Below, piece after piece: positions 1-9,342 of a stretch of DNA of 64,000 nucleotides; position 1 is the stretch's first letter; every line of letters begins with the position of its first letter. The translations under genes were made by a program, and so were the position numbers. Source of the DNA: Sulfuracidifex tepidarius. Its GTDB lineage: Archaea; Thermoproteota; Thermoprotei_A; Sulfolobales; Sulfolobaceae. The notes under the pieces were generated by a model. That model was not told where the DNA came from. It did not search any database and worked only from the letters and a program-made list of their open reading frames with translations. The stretch is taken from the NCBI RefSeq assembly GCF_008326425.1, contig NZ_AP018929.1, positions 448,875-512,874 on the forward strand. Reading direction: 5' to 3'.

Positions 1-389
1 AAATACTAGGTTTTATTAAACAAGGCATTTAATTGTGCAGAAGGACAGGAAACTGATCTCATAAAAGGTTTAAGGTGCAACTTTTATAATTATAGCGAAC
101 ATAGTGGATTAGGAAATAACTGATCATTAGAATTCAGCACATTTTTCATCTTATTAAACAAGAAATTTATAAATATAATAAAGAAATAAATAATTAATTA
201 TCTAAATATTAAAGAATCTTATATATAAAAGCTTAAAGAGAATCAATACTATTATAAATTTTATAGATTAAGAACAAGTATTTTAGTTATATTAAGAATA
301 AAATATTGTTCGAATTCTATATTATAAAAATTAATTTCAAAAATAAAGTATAACACATGAGAAGTCTTTAAATTGATTTTAAGAGCATA
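1..389. other. AT-rich non-coding stretch
   Basis: Very AT-rich sequence downstream of the glycosyltransferase at 390-1661. No open frame with a coding look and no repeat was seen. Confidence 0.6.
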
Positions 390-1661
390 TTATTTATTAA
401 GATATGTTAAGATTTCATCAGTTACTTTATCCCAACTATTATATCTCTCAAGGAACTTGTCTAGCATCTCATTATATATTAAAAAACTAAAGTAGTCTTC
501 GTCTTTCATCTTTAGAATATCTAATACATTAAGTGCCATTCTATCTATATCAAACTCTCTTACAAATCTTACTGCTTTTAGATCTCTATATATGCTCTTT
601 GGTCCTGGAAGGTCGTAAGCTATTACAGGAGTGCCTAGTGCTAGAGATTCTAAAATTACTAGCGAAAAGGAATCAACATGAGATGGGTATATTAAAGCTC
701 TCGCTTTGCTGACTATCTTATACTTTTCTTCGTCTGAAATGAATCCCAGCCATTTTATATGTTTCTCTAGATTAAAGTTTTTAATTAGATTAAAGAATTT
801 TTCTTTTTCAATATTATTAATAAATTCACCAAAAATTAAAAGTTTAACATCTCTATGTCTCTTAACTATCTCCCTCATGATATAAGGGATCTCAAAGATT
901 CCTTTCAAATAATACAATCTAGCCCAGAATACCAGATAGTTCTCCTTATTTTTGGTTCTAAACCGCAAAAGATCAGGATTGAACGCGTTTCCTGGTTTAA
1001 GAACCTTAATTTTTTCGCTCTTAAGTTTTAATCCCTCTAGGCTACCTTCACTTACTGCTAACACATACTTAACTATTGGATCGTTTAAAATCCTTCCAAA
1101 TTTAGCTATATTAAGGAAGTTGTATCTTTGCTTAAACCCAAATAATGGGTCTCCTATCTTATACTTCGTACTGCCATACAAAAACCTTATAGATTCACCA
1201 TAACTCCTTATTTCTGACTGAAGTGTAGTAACTAGAGGTTTATTTGTTATCTTAGCAATACAATAAGCATCAAAAGATACCATTTCATTGCAGTATATAT
1301 CTCTGCTTAGAGACTTTATAAAAAGCTTAGCCTTGCTTCCTTTAGAGGTCATATCTAAGTGTATATAACTTATAAAATCATATATGATTCTAACATTATT
1401 TAAATATAGTGAATATTTATGTAAAATATCTGAATAACTAAGATTTTCATTTTTTAAACCATTTATAAAATCTGGAAAGTTGAATGGTATTTTATCTAAA
1501 TAATTATAAATTTCACTATAATTATTAATTATTTCACTTGGGGGAGGAAGCAGAAGTATATCAGTTCTCTTGGCTAATCTTGATAATACTTCTTTAGAGT
1601 GAACGTCTCCTCCTCCAGAGAACTTAATGAATGTTCTAATGGGTAAAACTACTCCTATCAT
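390..1661 (-). CDS. GT-B glycosyltransferase (family 4 type)
   Basis: A 423-residue protein that probably transfers a sugar from a nucleotide-sugar to a lipid-linked or surface glycan at the cytoplasmic face of the membrane. The C-terminal half carries the GT4 donor-binding region: YPSHVDSFSLVILESLALGTPV around residues 325-346, containing an E-x7-E-like segment, followed by a conserved loop with PGPKSIY. An N-terminal GGG motif near residue 17 fits the acceptor-side glycine loop. The start is an ATG with a TATA-like tract (ctttttaata) about 25 bases upstream, so the transcript may be leaderless. The gene is much more AT-rich than the second glycosyltransferase at 4586-5641, suggesting separate origins. 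The flippase 0.7 kb away makes a surface-glycan role likely. Donor and acceptor cannot be read from the sequence. Confidence 0.85.
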   Translation of the reverse strand: MIGVVLPIRTFIKFSGGGDVHSKEVLSRLAKRTDILLLPPPSEIINNYSEIYNYLDKIPFNFPDFINGLKNENLSYSDILHKYSLYLNNVRIIYDFISYIHLDMTSKGSKAKLFIKSLSRDIYCNEMVSFDAYCIAKITNKPLVTTLQSEIRSYGESIRFLYGSTKYKIGDPLFGFKQRYNFLNIAKFGRILNDPIVKYVLAVSEGSLEGLKLKSEKIKVLKPGNAFNPDLLRFRTKNKENYLVFWARLYYLKGIFEIPYIMREIVKRHRDVKLLIFGEFINNIEKEKFFNLIKNFNLEKHIKWLGFISDEEKYKIVSKARALIYPSHVDSFSLVILESLALGTPVIAYDLPGPKSIYRDLKAVRFVREFDIDRMALNVLDILKMKDEDYFSFLIYNEMLDKFLERYNSWDKVTDEILTYLNK

Positions 1662-2332
1662 TCTTTCATCTGCGATACAAATATTAAAAAGCTTTAAATC
1701 TCTTTTTTATGCTACATCAAATGGAAAGTTTGACGTCTATGTTATTTAGGAAAAAATAATAGAGAAATTTATAATGATTAGATTTCTATAATGATAGAAA
1801 TGATTGAATTACTATAAATATTAGAGAATAAGTCTAAATGCGAGTCCACATCGAATTATATCACAGCTTTAGTTGATCTAGCTTAGTTATAATTCTAATC
1901 CTTAAAAATTTTGATATATAAAAAATTTATATTTAGAAATAATAACACTTTTTAGAGATTTTTTAATAATAATTTATAAAAATAAAAATAGAAAGTTTAT
2001 ATTATAATAAAGAATATAATAACAACTAAAATCTCATAAAAACTAGCAAGAAAAACTAGAAGAACGAAAGTACAAATATAGAGAAAAAATCATAATAATA
2101 AAAGTAAGATATTTTTATTATATTAAATTTAAATGGAATTCTCTATCTGAAATATTAATATTATAAATAGCTTTTAAATATATATTTTAAATTAAATATA
2201 TAATATTTTAGTATTATATCTCCATCATAATAGAGGAAATCAAAATAATTTTAAAATTATTTTGATAAAGTAAAACTATATAGAGCATATTAGAGAAAAG
2301 CTTTAATATAACATATCTTAAGGTCAAACCGA
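1662..2332. other. AT-rich intergenic region between divergent genes
   Basis: About 670 bases of very AT-rich DNA holding the divergent promoters of the glycosyltransferase and the flippase. No coding signal was seen. Confidence 0.6.
2301..2310 (+). promoter_or_regulatory. TATA box of the flippase gene
   Basis: The sequence ctttaatata is centred about 27 bases before the ATG at 2333, the spacing expected for a leaderless archaeal transcript. Confidence 0.5.
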
Positions 2333-3744
2333 ATGAATCCTATTGAGAACTGGTTGAAGAGCCTCAGCGTTACCACAGTTAATGTTATAACTGCGTTGAT
2401 CTTCTTTGTTGTCTCTGCTAAGATTTCTAACCCTGCATTCTTCGGGAAAATTGCAATTCTTCAGTTGCTTGAGGTTATCGTCACAGCGTTCTTTCTCCTA
2501 ATTCCCTCACAGATAATTTCTAGGGAGACGGCTTACCTTTACGCTAGACAAGAAGTTGATAGGAAATTAATTGGAAAATTCTTTTCAATTCCTTTTCTTG
2601 TTTCTCCTATCCTTCTAATCTTACTCCTTTTTCCTGCTTACATTAAGCTAGCTATACCTTATCTTTTCCTATATTTAACTGTAGGACTATTTAATTTAAT
2701 TTTGAATGGAATGAATATGTACACCGAAGGGTCAACTACTGGCATAGCTTTCCTAGTAATTAGATGGGGGATTTCAATAGTAGCCGTTATTCTCCACAAC
2801 ATCTATCTCTTCGTGGAAATATGGATAATCGGAGGATTACTAGCTTTTTCATTGAACTATTTCTGGCTCTCAAGGAAGATAGGTTTAGTTTATCCTGTGT
2901 TCGATATACCTTTCGTTTTCAAGAGCATGAGGGAAGGAGCACCTTTGTATCTATCGAATGTGGCTAATTTCTTCTCTTCACAAGGAGATAGAGTAACTAC
3001 CTCTTATCTCTTAGGTTCTTACTATTTAGGCATTTACCAGTTCGCAGCTCTAATCGGAGGAGTTCCTTCTATGATCTTGGGATCTTTGAGTAACGTTCTT
3101 CTTCCTGCAGCATCATTTTACAAGGCCGTTGAAAAGGATGAGAGGAGAATGTCATCACTCTCTTTCAGGTTTCTCTCTCTCTCCTAAATTTTTTGACAGT
3201 GATTATATTAATTCCCGTGGGAGAAGTAGTGATCAATAACTTCTTTCCTGAATATGAATCCGGACTTCAAGTTTTCATCTTGCTCTTAATCTCAACTACA
3301 CTTCCATTTTCGGTGATGTCGCTTACAAACTTTATCGTGACATTCAAGAAAGATCTGAGGCCGTTCCTGATTCTCTCGACGCTCAACGGAGGTCTTGTTT
3401 TACTAACCTCTTTTCTCCTGATTCCTAGGATGGGAATTATGGGAGGCGCAATATCTCAGGTAATAGTAGCTGCAGTCTCCTCCTCCTTCACGGTATTTTA
3501 TGCAATAAGAACCTCAGTATTTTTACCCAGAAAAAAGGATATAGGTATCCTTTCCATGTTCCCCTTAATCGGGATCTATGAGGTCACTATAGATCCTCCC
3601 TTCCTGGATTTCATATTGATCTTAGTAATTCTCCTTGCTTTCAAGGGATTCAAGATAATTAGCAAAGAAGAAGTTCAGATAGTGGAAGGATTTTTACCAA
3701 GACGACTAAGTTTTATATCCTCCATTTTAAGGATATTGAGTTAA
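2333..3744 (+). pseudogene. Wzx/RfbX-type polysaccharide flippase, frameshifted
   Basis: Two adjacent frames together make one polytopic protein of about 470 residues of the MATE-like oligosaccharide flippase superfamily, which moves lipid-linked glycans across the membrane. The first part (2333-3187, 284 codons) has alternating hydrophobic helices and ends in SLSFRFLSLS-stop. The second part (from about 3172 in another frame, to 3744) continues with LLNFLTVIILIPVGEVVINNF and further helices. The break falls at a run of six TC dinucleotides (3172-3183); removing one TC unit would rejoin the frames. The gene is therefore either a pseudogene, a phase-variable gene or a sequence error. It lies between two glycosyltransferases, supporting a surface-glycan or N-glycan assembly role. 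Confidence 0.8.
3172..3183 (+). repeat. TC dinucleotide run at the flippase frame break
   Basis: Six TC units lie exactly where the two flippase frames meet. The downstream frame is offset by two bases, as expected from gain of one TC unit. Confidence 0.8.
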
Positions 3745-4585
3745 ATTAAATTGTACCTTTTTATCCCATAAAAGAAGATGATAAATTCTTCAAAAGATCA
3801 AATAGATTTCGTATCTCATAGGAGATTTTCTCTTTGTATATTTTGATATCTTGAGGGATTGATTTTTAGGTGTAATCGCTAACCGCGTTACTAGAGCAAG
3901 TTGCAGTAATTCATGTTTTTCTCAATTACTATAATCAAAATAGATATAAATTATCTATAGATATAGATAAATATTTAGATTCGTCACAGGAGGTCATGAA
4001 CTTCGCTAGGTGTAGCTAAAATGCAAGAGTTGAAAATCGATATATTTAAGGATCTCTCCACTGCTAGGGTAAAAATAGTTGGTTCTGAGCGCCTAATATA
4101 CTGTCTTTATAGGGCCTCTTGTACTAAAAACACTTTGCCCTTATTTTCCTTAACTTCCTTTGAACCTTATGTTTCGACTTAATAACTCGACTTATTAAAA
4201 TGAGTTATTTGTACTAATTCCTCAGGTTAACTTGAAATTAACTCCTCCTTAAATGGCTTGACCATAGTATTAGTTTAGATATACCTACTAGTAGAAATCT
4301 TAAAGCTCGTCTTACAGTCTTTTAATAACAACCTGATCTATTTCCTTTATATGACTTAAATCTCCTCGAGACTTTCTCTACAAGAGTGAAAAAATAAAAT
4401 AGATGGAGTTTGTAAATGATTATATTTTCATATCTCTATCCTTCTGAAGACTGACCAGATACGAGGATAAGTAGAGAGATGGGCCCACGCTTTAGAACAC
4501 ATAGAAGAACGTCAAGTTACTCAAATCCTGGCTATCATTCATTACTATATAATTTCTTATTACCCAGAACACCATTTTGTAGAAG
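3745..4585. other. intergenic region, mostly without features
   Basis: About 840 bases between flippase and glycosyltransferase. Apart from the possible small gene at 4021-4182, no coding signal was recognised. A TATA-like actatataattt lies near 4543-4554, upstream of the next gene. Confidence 0.5.
4021..4182 (+). CDS. possible small protein, 53 residues
   Basis: An ATG-started frame encoding a mixed-charge peptide beginning MQELKIDIFKDLSTARVKIV. The N-terminal half looks protein-like, while the rest (FSLTSFEPYV) does not match anything I know. It could be the N-terminal remnant of a larger regulator or a chance frame. Confidence 0.2.
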   Translation: MQELKIDIFKDLSTARVKIVGSERLIYCLYRASCTKNTLPLFSLTSFEPYVST

Positions 4586-5641
4586 ATGAATATCGCGGTA
4601 AGGCTTCTCTGGAACAGCGGAGTACCAAGGATGGCGGTAGAGGAAGCTAGACACACGGGTTGGAAGTTGTTCGTGTATAGGGACGCTGGAGGAAACTATG
4701 ACTTGAGCGGGATAGATTACACTGTATTTAGGAAGAGGGGAGAGAAAGGCCGCGGTGTGCTCCCGTGGCTCTCCTCTCTCATCACCTCGTTCTACGCAGG
4801 GCACCGCGGGAGAGAAGCAACAGTGGACATGGACCTGATCATGAAGGCTACTTCCATAAAGGGCTACACTCTCTTTCACGACCAGTTCGCGGGGATCACA
4901 GGTTACCTGAGGAAGAGGAAGACCGGGGAGGAGTATGCACTTTACCTCCACGAGACTACCCTCACAGCCACAGGCTTGAAGTACTTCCTCCCCAGGGAAA
5001 TGGAGAGGAGGATCCTCAGGGAAGCTAAGACTGTGATCACGAACTCAATGTGGAACAGAGAAGTCCTCAGAGAGAAGGGGTTTAACGCTCATGTGGTCTA
5101 CCCCGGGTGTTACCCTGCTAAGACTATAAGCGACACGAGGGAGAGGCTCGTCATCAGTGTTTCCATGTGGGACTCAGGGAGAAAACCTTGTCTTTACGGC
5201 GAGTTATCGAGACGCATGAAGGGAAAGTTCATCATGGCTGGCTCGTGGGCTAGGGAGGACACCCGAAGACAGTTCGAGAGGGAGTACGGCGACACAGTGA
5301 CTGTCACGGGGAAGCTCAAGGACGAGGAACTCATGTCCCTTTACTCACGCGCCTCAGCTCTAGTCAGGTTCGGCTTCAACGAGAGGGGACCCGGCATGGG
5401 AGTCCTGGAGGCTATGGGCTACGGTGTCCCGGTGGTCGTGAACGAGGGGCTTGGGAGCAAGGAGCTCGTGAAACAAGGTGAGAACGGGTTCGTGGTGAAG
5501 GACTTGGAGGAAGCGTCGTCGAGGCTAAACGAGATCCTGGACGACCCCCTGCCCTTGGGTAGGAACGCGTGGGAGACCGCTAAGTCACTCTCCTGGGAGA
5601 GCCACGCGAAGCGCCTCATGGAAGTGTTAGGAGAGCAGTGA
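4586..5641 (+). CDS. GT-B glycosyltransferase (family 4 type)
   Basis: A 351-residue glycosyltransferase. The last third carries the donor-site motif [20 protein letters not shown] followed by [14 protein letters not shown], the typical E-rich loop and nucleotide-sugar contact of GT4 enzymes. The middle holds a Rossmann-like region ([15 protein letters not shown], then VVYPGCYP). It is GC-rich, in strong contrast to the glycosyltransferase at 390-1661, which suggests that the glycan locus was assembled from different sources. A TATA-like actatataatt about 40 bases before the ATG fits a short leader. It probably adds a sugar to the S-layer glycan or a lipid carrier in the cytoplasm; the substrate is unknown. 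Confidence 0.85.
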   Translation: MNIAVRLLWNSGVPRMAVEEARHTGWKLFVYRDAGGNYDLSGIDYTVFRKRGEKGRGVLPWLSSLITSFYAGHRGREATVDMDLIMKATSIKGYTLFHDQFAGITGYLRKRKTGEEYALYLHETTLTATGLKYFLPREMERRILREAKTVITNSMWNREVLREKGFNAHVVYPGCYPAKTISDTRERLVISVSMWDSGRKPCLYGELSRRMKGKFIMAGSWAREDTRRQFEREYGDTVTVTGKLKDEELMSLYSRASALVRFGFNERGPGMGVLEAMGYGVPVVVNEGLGSKELVKQGENGFVVKDLEEASSRLNEILDDPLPLGRNAWETAKSLSWESHAKRLMEVLGEQ

Positions 5642-5779
5642 AACGGGGAGGGGAAGAGAAACTGAGGAGGGGAAGAGGAGGAAGAGGAGAAAAAGGAAGA
5701 GAGGGGGAAAGGAATGAAGAGGACGCGAGGAAAATAAAGAGAAGAAGAGAGGACGCTTTAAGGAGAGGAGAAGAAGAGG
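5641..5779 (+). repeat. polypurine tract
   Basis: Of 139 bases on the + strand, all but 12 are purines, with an unbroken 51-base purine run at 5664-5714. Both strands here give open frames, but their products are pure low-complexity Arg/Glu/Lys/Gly or Leu/Phe/Ser/Pro, so they are not credible genes. Such a tract can form triplex (H-DNA) structures. Confidence 0.85.
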
Positions 5780-5953
5780 TCTTCCTCCGTTCCATTTGCT
5801 TTTTACATTCACGTATCGCTATGTCTTAAGAAAAATGTGCAACCTAGTCGAACAACACACCGTGGTCATGTTACATCTTTTTTATATCTGTATAGAGTTA
5901 AGTTGACGAAACCCAGTGTGAGGATGAATAGTCCCGTTTGTAGTAAAGGATAA

Positions 5954-6944
5954 ATGCAAAAAATCGTGGTGCTCTTGAATGACAGTCACAGACGGGGCAA
6001 GCGTCATCCGCTCCTCTTCGCTGCAGGGGGAGAAATGAACACGATCATGGTAATGAACCACGAGATAATGCCTAACAGGCACAGGAGCAAGACCATGTAC
6101 TTGGAGGTCAACTTCATCAACTTCGGGGGCCTCCTCCTCGCCGCGGTGGCCCTCAGCAGCGCTTACGACAGCATCTCCTTCCAGAGGCTTATGGTAGGGG
6201 TCACAGCGATCGTAATCCTCGTGGTCCTAGCATATGCAAGGATGAAGATACCTGAGTCCATAAGGTGGTTGGAGGAGAAAGGGGACGTGGAAGCGGCGGA
6301 GAGGGAGGTAGCTAAGTACTTCAAACCCGGGGAGGAAGTACCGACGGGGAGTGTGGAGAGGATGCCTTCAATTCCCCTGAGGCTTGTACTCTCCACGACC
6401 ATGGCAGCTGCGAACACCATAGGCTTCGATCTCATGACTTACGTAGCAGGCCCGTATTTCTTCCCACAGCTCACTGCCACCATCATCCTAGTGGCGAGCA
6501 TAGCTGAGTTCCTAGCCGGTCTGGGCATCTCGCCTTTCGCCGACTCACTGTCTAGGAAAGTGATGCTCCTCCTCTCCTTCGTGGGCACAGCTTTCACGAC
6601 CGCGGTGATATACTTCACTATCCCTTACTGGTCGTCCGACATGATCCTGTTCTGGGTTCTCCTGATCGTCCTGAACTTCTTCACCAGCGTGGGGTGCCTC
6701 ACTGAGGACACGTTAAAGGGGGAGCTGTGGCCTACCTCCAGGAGGGGGACTTACACCGCAATCGTTAGGTTCCTGTCAATAGGGGCTTACATCCCCGTGA
6801 TATTCCTGACCTCTAGTCTGTCGATATACCAGTACATGCTGTTCAACATGTCGGTGTGGACGATCGGGCTCGTCGCTTCCTTGGGTGTGGTTCCTCAGAG
6901 GTGCTGAGACCGGTAAAGGGAGGAGCTTGAGCAACATCTCTTGA
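5954..6944 (+). pseudogene. MFS transporter remnant lacking its N-terminal third
   Basis: The translation matches the middle and C-terminal part of a 12-helix major facilitator transporter: GGEMNTIMVMNHEIMP, then PESIRWLEEKGDVEAAE (the PESPRWL-like motif after helix 6), then a second half-domain with FADSLSRKV and LWPTSRRGTYTA. The first four or so helices, including the N-terminal G-x3-D-RxGRR motif, are missing. The main frame stops at 6907, but a +1 shift restores an ending GAETGKGRSLSNIS (stop 6942-6944), typical of the family's PETxGxSLEE tail. So there is a 5-prime deletion plus a frameshift near 6898. Two intact relatives are at 17780 and 59426. The segment is GC-rich like other metabolic genes here. 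Confidence 0.8.
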
Positions 6945-7469
6945 TGCTGAAACTTCACGTCAAGGCTATTGTGAAGCCTCACTGGACAGATAGAGAGATA
7001 TTATTTAATCCTGACTTTCAAACACTTGAGCAGATTTTCATCACGAGAAATGATATCTCCCTAAGATGTTTTGACGAACCTTCATTGATAAATCTTTCAA
7101 TTGAAAGTTACACTCTTTCCTTATTTTCTCACTCAAAAAGATATAACATGAGTTTTTTGCATCTTATAGAAATTAATGAGACGTTAGATTTAGCCGTAAC
7201 GCTTTAGACTTCATGAACTTAGGTGAAGGCGTATGTTCCTAGCCTTATTTTAGGCAGAGAAGACTTCCTTTCAAGAACGATGATATGCTTTGATAGGAAA
7301 GTTAGATTGACCGTTAAGGCTAATGATTTTTAACCAACTCAACTGCCATACCTTACAGGACGAGAATTTTGTACTTAGCAAGTGAAAAATACTATCAAGT
7401 CATCTAGCTCAAGTGCTTTTATTGGAAAACCCTTATAAGGGAGGCGAACCGTGAAAGTTTTTTAAAATT
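6945..7469. other. intergenic stretch without recognisable genes
   Basis: An 88-codon open frame overlaps the end of the MFS remnant (6941-7207) but its product has no family look. Upstream of the transposase is a palindromic cccttataaggg at about 7430-7441. Confidence 0.4.
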
Positions 7470-8258
7470 ATGGTGCTTGATTTGGGTATGATCAAGGAGC
7501 AGGCGAAGGAGGAGTACTACAGAGCGTTGGAGGAAGCTGTCAACTAAGTCATGCAGTCATTGACTGAGGTGAGGAAGGACGTGGCTAGGAGGCTCGTGCT
7601 GGGAGCTGTCGCGGGAGGGAACTCAACGGAGATAGCCCAGGAGGTGGGGATGGACTACGAGACCGTTCTGAATGGGTTGGACAAGGCATCTGGGGTTAGC
7701 CTGATTGAGGTAGTGAAGAGATTGGTGGAAAACCATCCCGTCCTCCTGATCGTGGACGACACTCACAACCACAAGCTCTACCCTGATCATGCCCGTCTCG
7801 AGGAACGGTACACAGGTGTTCTACTGCAGGGCTCACAAGAGGTTCGAACTAGCGATTCAACTCCTCGTGGTAGGGATGAGGGACCTTACCAACGGCGAGC
7901 TGTACTTGTGGACGTCACTCCTTACGTTACCAGAAAGGTGGAGGAGGAGTTACGGAGGAGGGGTGAGGAGGTGGAGTTCAAGACGAAGATCGACGCGTTC
8001 CTTGAGTTGTTACCCTCCCTAGCTGACTTCAACGTGAAGGCTACTGTCTTCGACTCGTGGTACGTGAACTCTAGGACTCTCCTTGCGAACACGGTGGGGG
8101 AGCTCAAGTCCAACGCGCGAATCACCGAGTGCGATAGGCTTGTACCCGTTGGCGAGTTCCCCCAGGGGGAGTACCTAGTGGAGTACTTGGGAACCCCCAT
8201 CAAATTACTTGTGATAGACGACTATGTAACTATAACCAACTTCTTATCCTATAAATAA
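7470..8258 (+). pseudogene. IS4-like DDE transposase, decayed
   Basis: The first ATG is at 7470 (MVLDLGMIKEQAKEEYY), but codon 26 is TAA (7545-7547), after which the same frame continues MQSLTEVRKDVARR. The first catalytic Asp region is LIVDDTHNHK and the second is VFDSWYVNS with LKSNARI after it, the layout of IS4-type DDE transposases. Between them, about 7795-7908 must be read one frame over (RNGTQVFYCRAHKRFELA, then LLVVGMRDLTNGELYLW), so two compensating frameshifts are present. The frame stops at 8258 before the glutamate region. One nonsense codon, two frameshifts and a missing C-terminus make it inactive. Terminal inverted repeats were not found by eye, so the family name is tentative. 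Confidence 0.75.
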
Positions 8259-8452
8259 GGGGAATTTTCATTCTAACCCATAGGATTAAGTAAACACGTT
8301 AAGCTATCTACAAAACATTTCGTAAGAAAGATTTAAATTATTGACTGACTATTCAATCTATAGTAACGTAAATGGAACAAGAGAAAATACACGAAATACT
8401 CGGTGGGCGTTCCAATTCCACGGGCATAGAGACTTATTCCAATCAAGTATTA
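8259..8452. other. non-coding stretch between transposase and inverted-repeat element
   Basis: No coding signal was seen in this short interval. Confidence 0.4.
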
Positions 8453-8684
8453 TGTTTACCCGTGGCGTAACTTCTCTTTGATTTTTAATACTTTCAATTT
8501 ACGCATGGATTTACATGCATCCGTGAAAGGTTCGAGTCATCCCGCTAAAGGAGCAGAGGGATAACGGTAGTTACACTGGTGAAGCTCAAGGGCTAAGGAT
8601 TGATATGAAATATTATGAAATCCTATGAAGCCCAAACCCGTGACTGAATTAAAAATAAGGAAAAAGTTACGCCACGGATAAACA
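8453..8684. mobile_element. 232-bp MITE-like element with 39-bp terminal inverted repeats
   Basis: The left end (8453-8491) begins tgtttacccgtggcgtaact and the right end (8646-8684) is nearly its reverse complement. The outer 21 bases match at all but one position and TTTTTAAT matches again further in. The 150-base interior has no open frame of note. No clear target-site duplication was seen. The architecture fits a non-autonomous element moved by a DDE transposase; the parent is not in the window. Confidence 0.7.
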
Positions 8685-8852
8685 ATGCATATGGAAGCAT
8701 TGTAGGCCTCTTAATGAGTTACTTAATAGGTTCTGTTGCCTCAGAAGAAGAGAAGATAATAGGTGAAGGACCTTGTGATAAAAAATAGACTATTTTAATA
8801 GAAATAATGAAGTTTGATTAACTTAATTAGATATATACTTTACTAGTCTAAT

Positions 8853-8870
8853 TGTGTAATAAGTTACACA
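8853..8870 (+). promoter_or_regulatory. palindromic operator overlapping an HTH gene start
   Basis: TGTGTAA-taag-TTACACA is a perfect dyad of seven-base arms ending on the A of the start codon at 8870. A TATA-like agatatatact lies at about 8829-8839. The position over the transcription and translation start suits autorepression by the HTH protein it precedes. Confidence 0.5.
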
Positions 8871-9127
8871 TGGCGGAAAAACAAAAGTTGGCAAAAGTCC
8901 TCTCAACCTCTTTAAGTGACTCAGAGGTGCTTAACCTCTTAGGACAGCTTAAGGAGAGCGATAGTGAGTTAGAAAGAGAATGCGGAATAAGCAGGAAAAA
9001 ATATAATTGGAAGAAAGGAAAAGTAAGAGAAACCAGCAGAGAAACTAAAGAAAAGCTAATCTCTTTCGTGCTAAATAAATATATAGTACGTATTTGTGCA
9101 TCAAATCCTCTACCTACTAGGTCTTGA
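8870..9127 (+). pseudogene. N-terminal part of an HTH-domain protein, truncated
   Basis: From ATG 8870 the product reads MAEKQKLAKVLSTSLSDS, then LARECG-like LERECGISRKKYNWKKGKVR, a helix-turn-helix followed by a basic wing-like stretch and KEKLISFVLNKY. From about 9080 (IVRICASNPLPTRS) the sequence becomes the antisense of the HEPN-like gene on the other strand, so the protein ends in foreign sequence after roughly 70 real residues. A TTG 18 bases upstream would also open the frame, but the ATG follows the operator directly. Probable role before truncation: a DNA-binding regulator, perhaps autoregulated through the dyad at 8853-8870. Confidence 0.5.
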
Positions 9128-9342
9128 ATGAATTGTACGTGAGGAAAACTATCATTTCTCTTACCTTTACCCTTTATTCCTTTACAAATATTTTTTATAG
9201 ACCAGTAGTTAAATAAAGAAAAGTATACAGCACTAATCATTCTCCTTATAAATACTTCATCTAATAAATTATCATTCAAAATATTCTCAAAGTAACTTAT
9301 CAATTTATGAGGTTTTAAATCGCCTGTATTGCTTGGTCGCAT
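9080..9342 (-). pseudogene. HEPN-like helical protein, C-terminally truncated
   Basis: Starting at ATG 9342, the product reads MRPSNTGDLKPHKLISYFEN, then ISAVYFSLFNYWSIKNI, then GKRNDSFPHVQFIQDLVGRGF. The helical layout with a Tyr-x-x-x-Phe-Asn-Tyr core resembles HEPN-type proteins. Coding similarity stops near 9080 (IRTIYLF), where the frame enters the antisense of the HTH remnant; it stays open to 8848 only as low-complexity sequence. The C-terminal end, where HEPN RNases keep the R-x4-6-H motif, is lost. The start overlaps the upstream gene (9315-9776) by 28 bases, so it was the third gene of an operon. The HEPN assignment is an inference from helix pattern. Confidence 0.45.

Noticed and set aside
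4535-4951. 138-codon frame antisense to the glycosyltransferase
   Set aside because: It lies opposite a clear coding region and has no protein-like pattern; a shadow of GC-rich coding DNA.
5627-5829. Open frames of about 60 codons on both strands in the purine tract
   Set aside because: Products are simple Arg/Glu/Gly or Leu/Phe/Ser/Pro strings caused by the base composition.
6941-7207. 88-codon frame after the MFS remnant
   Set aside because: It has no family look and its start lies inside the transporter's own tail in another frame.
8520-8550. tRNA-like ggttcgagtc inside the 232-bp element
   Set aside because: The flanking bases do not form a T-stem and no acceptor or anticodon arm is present.
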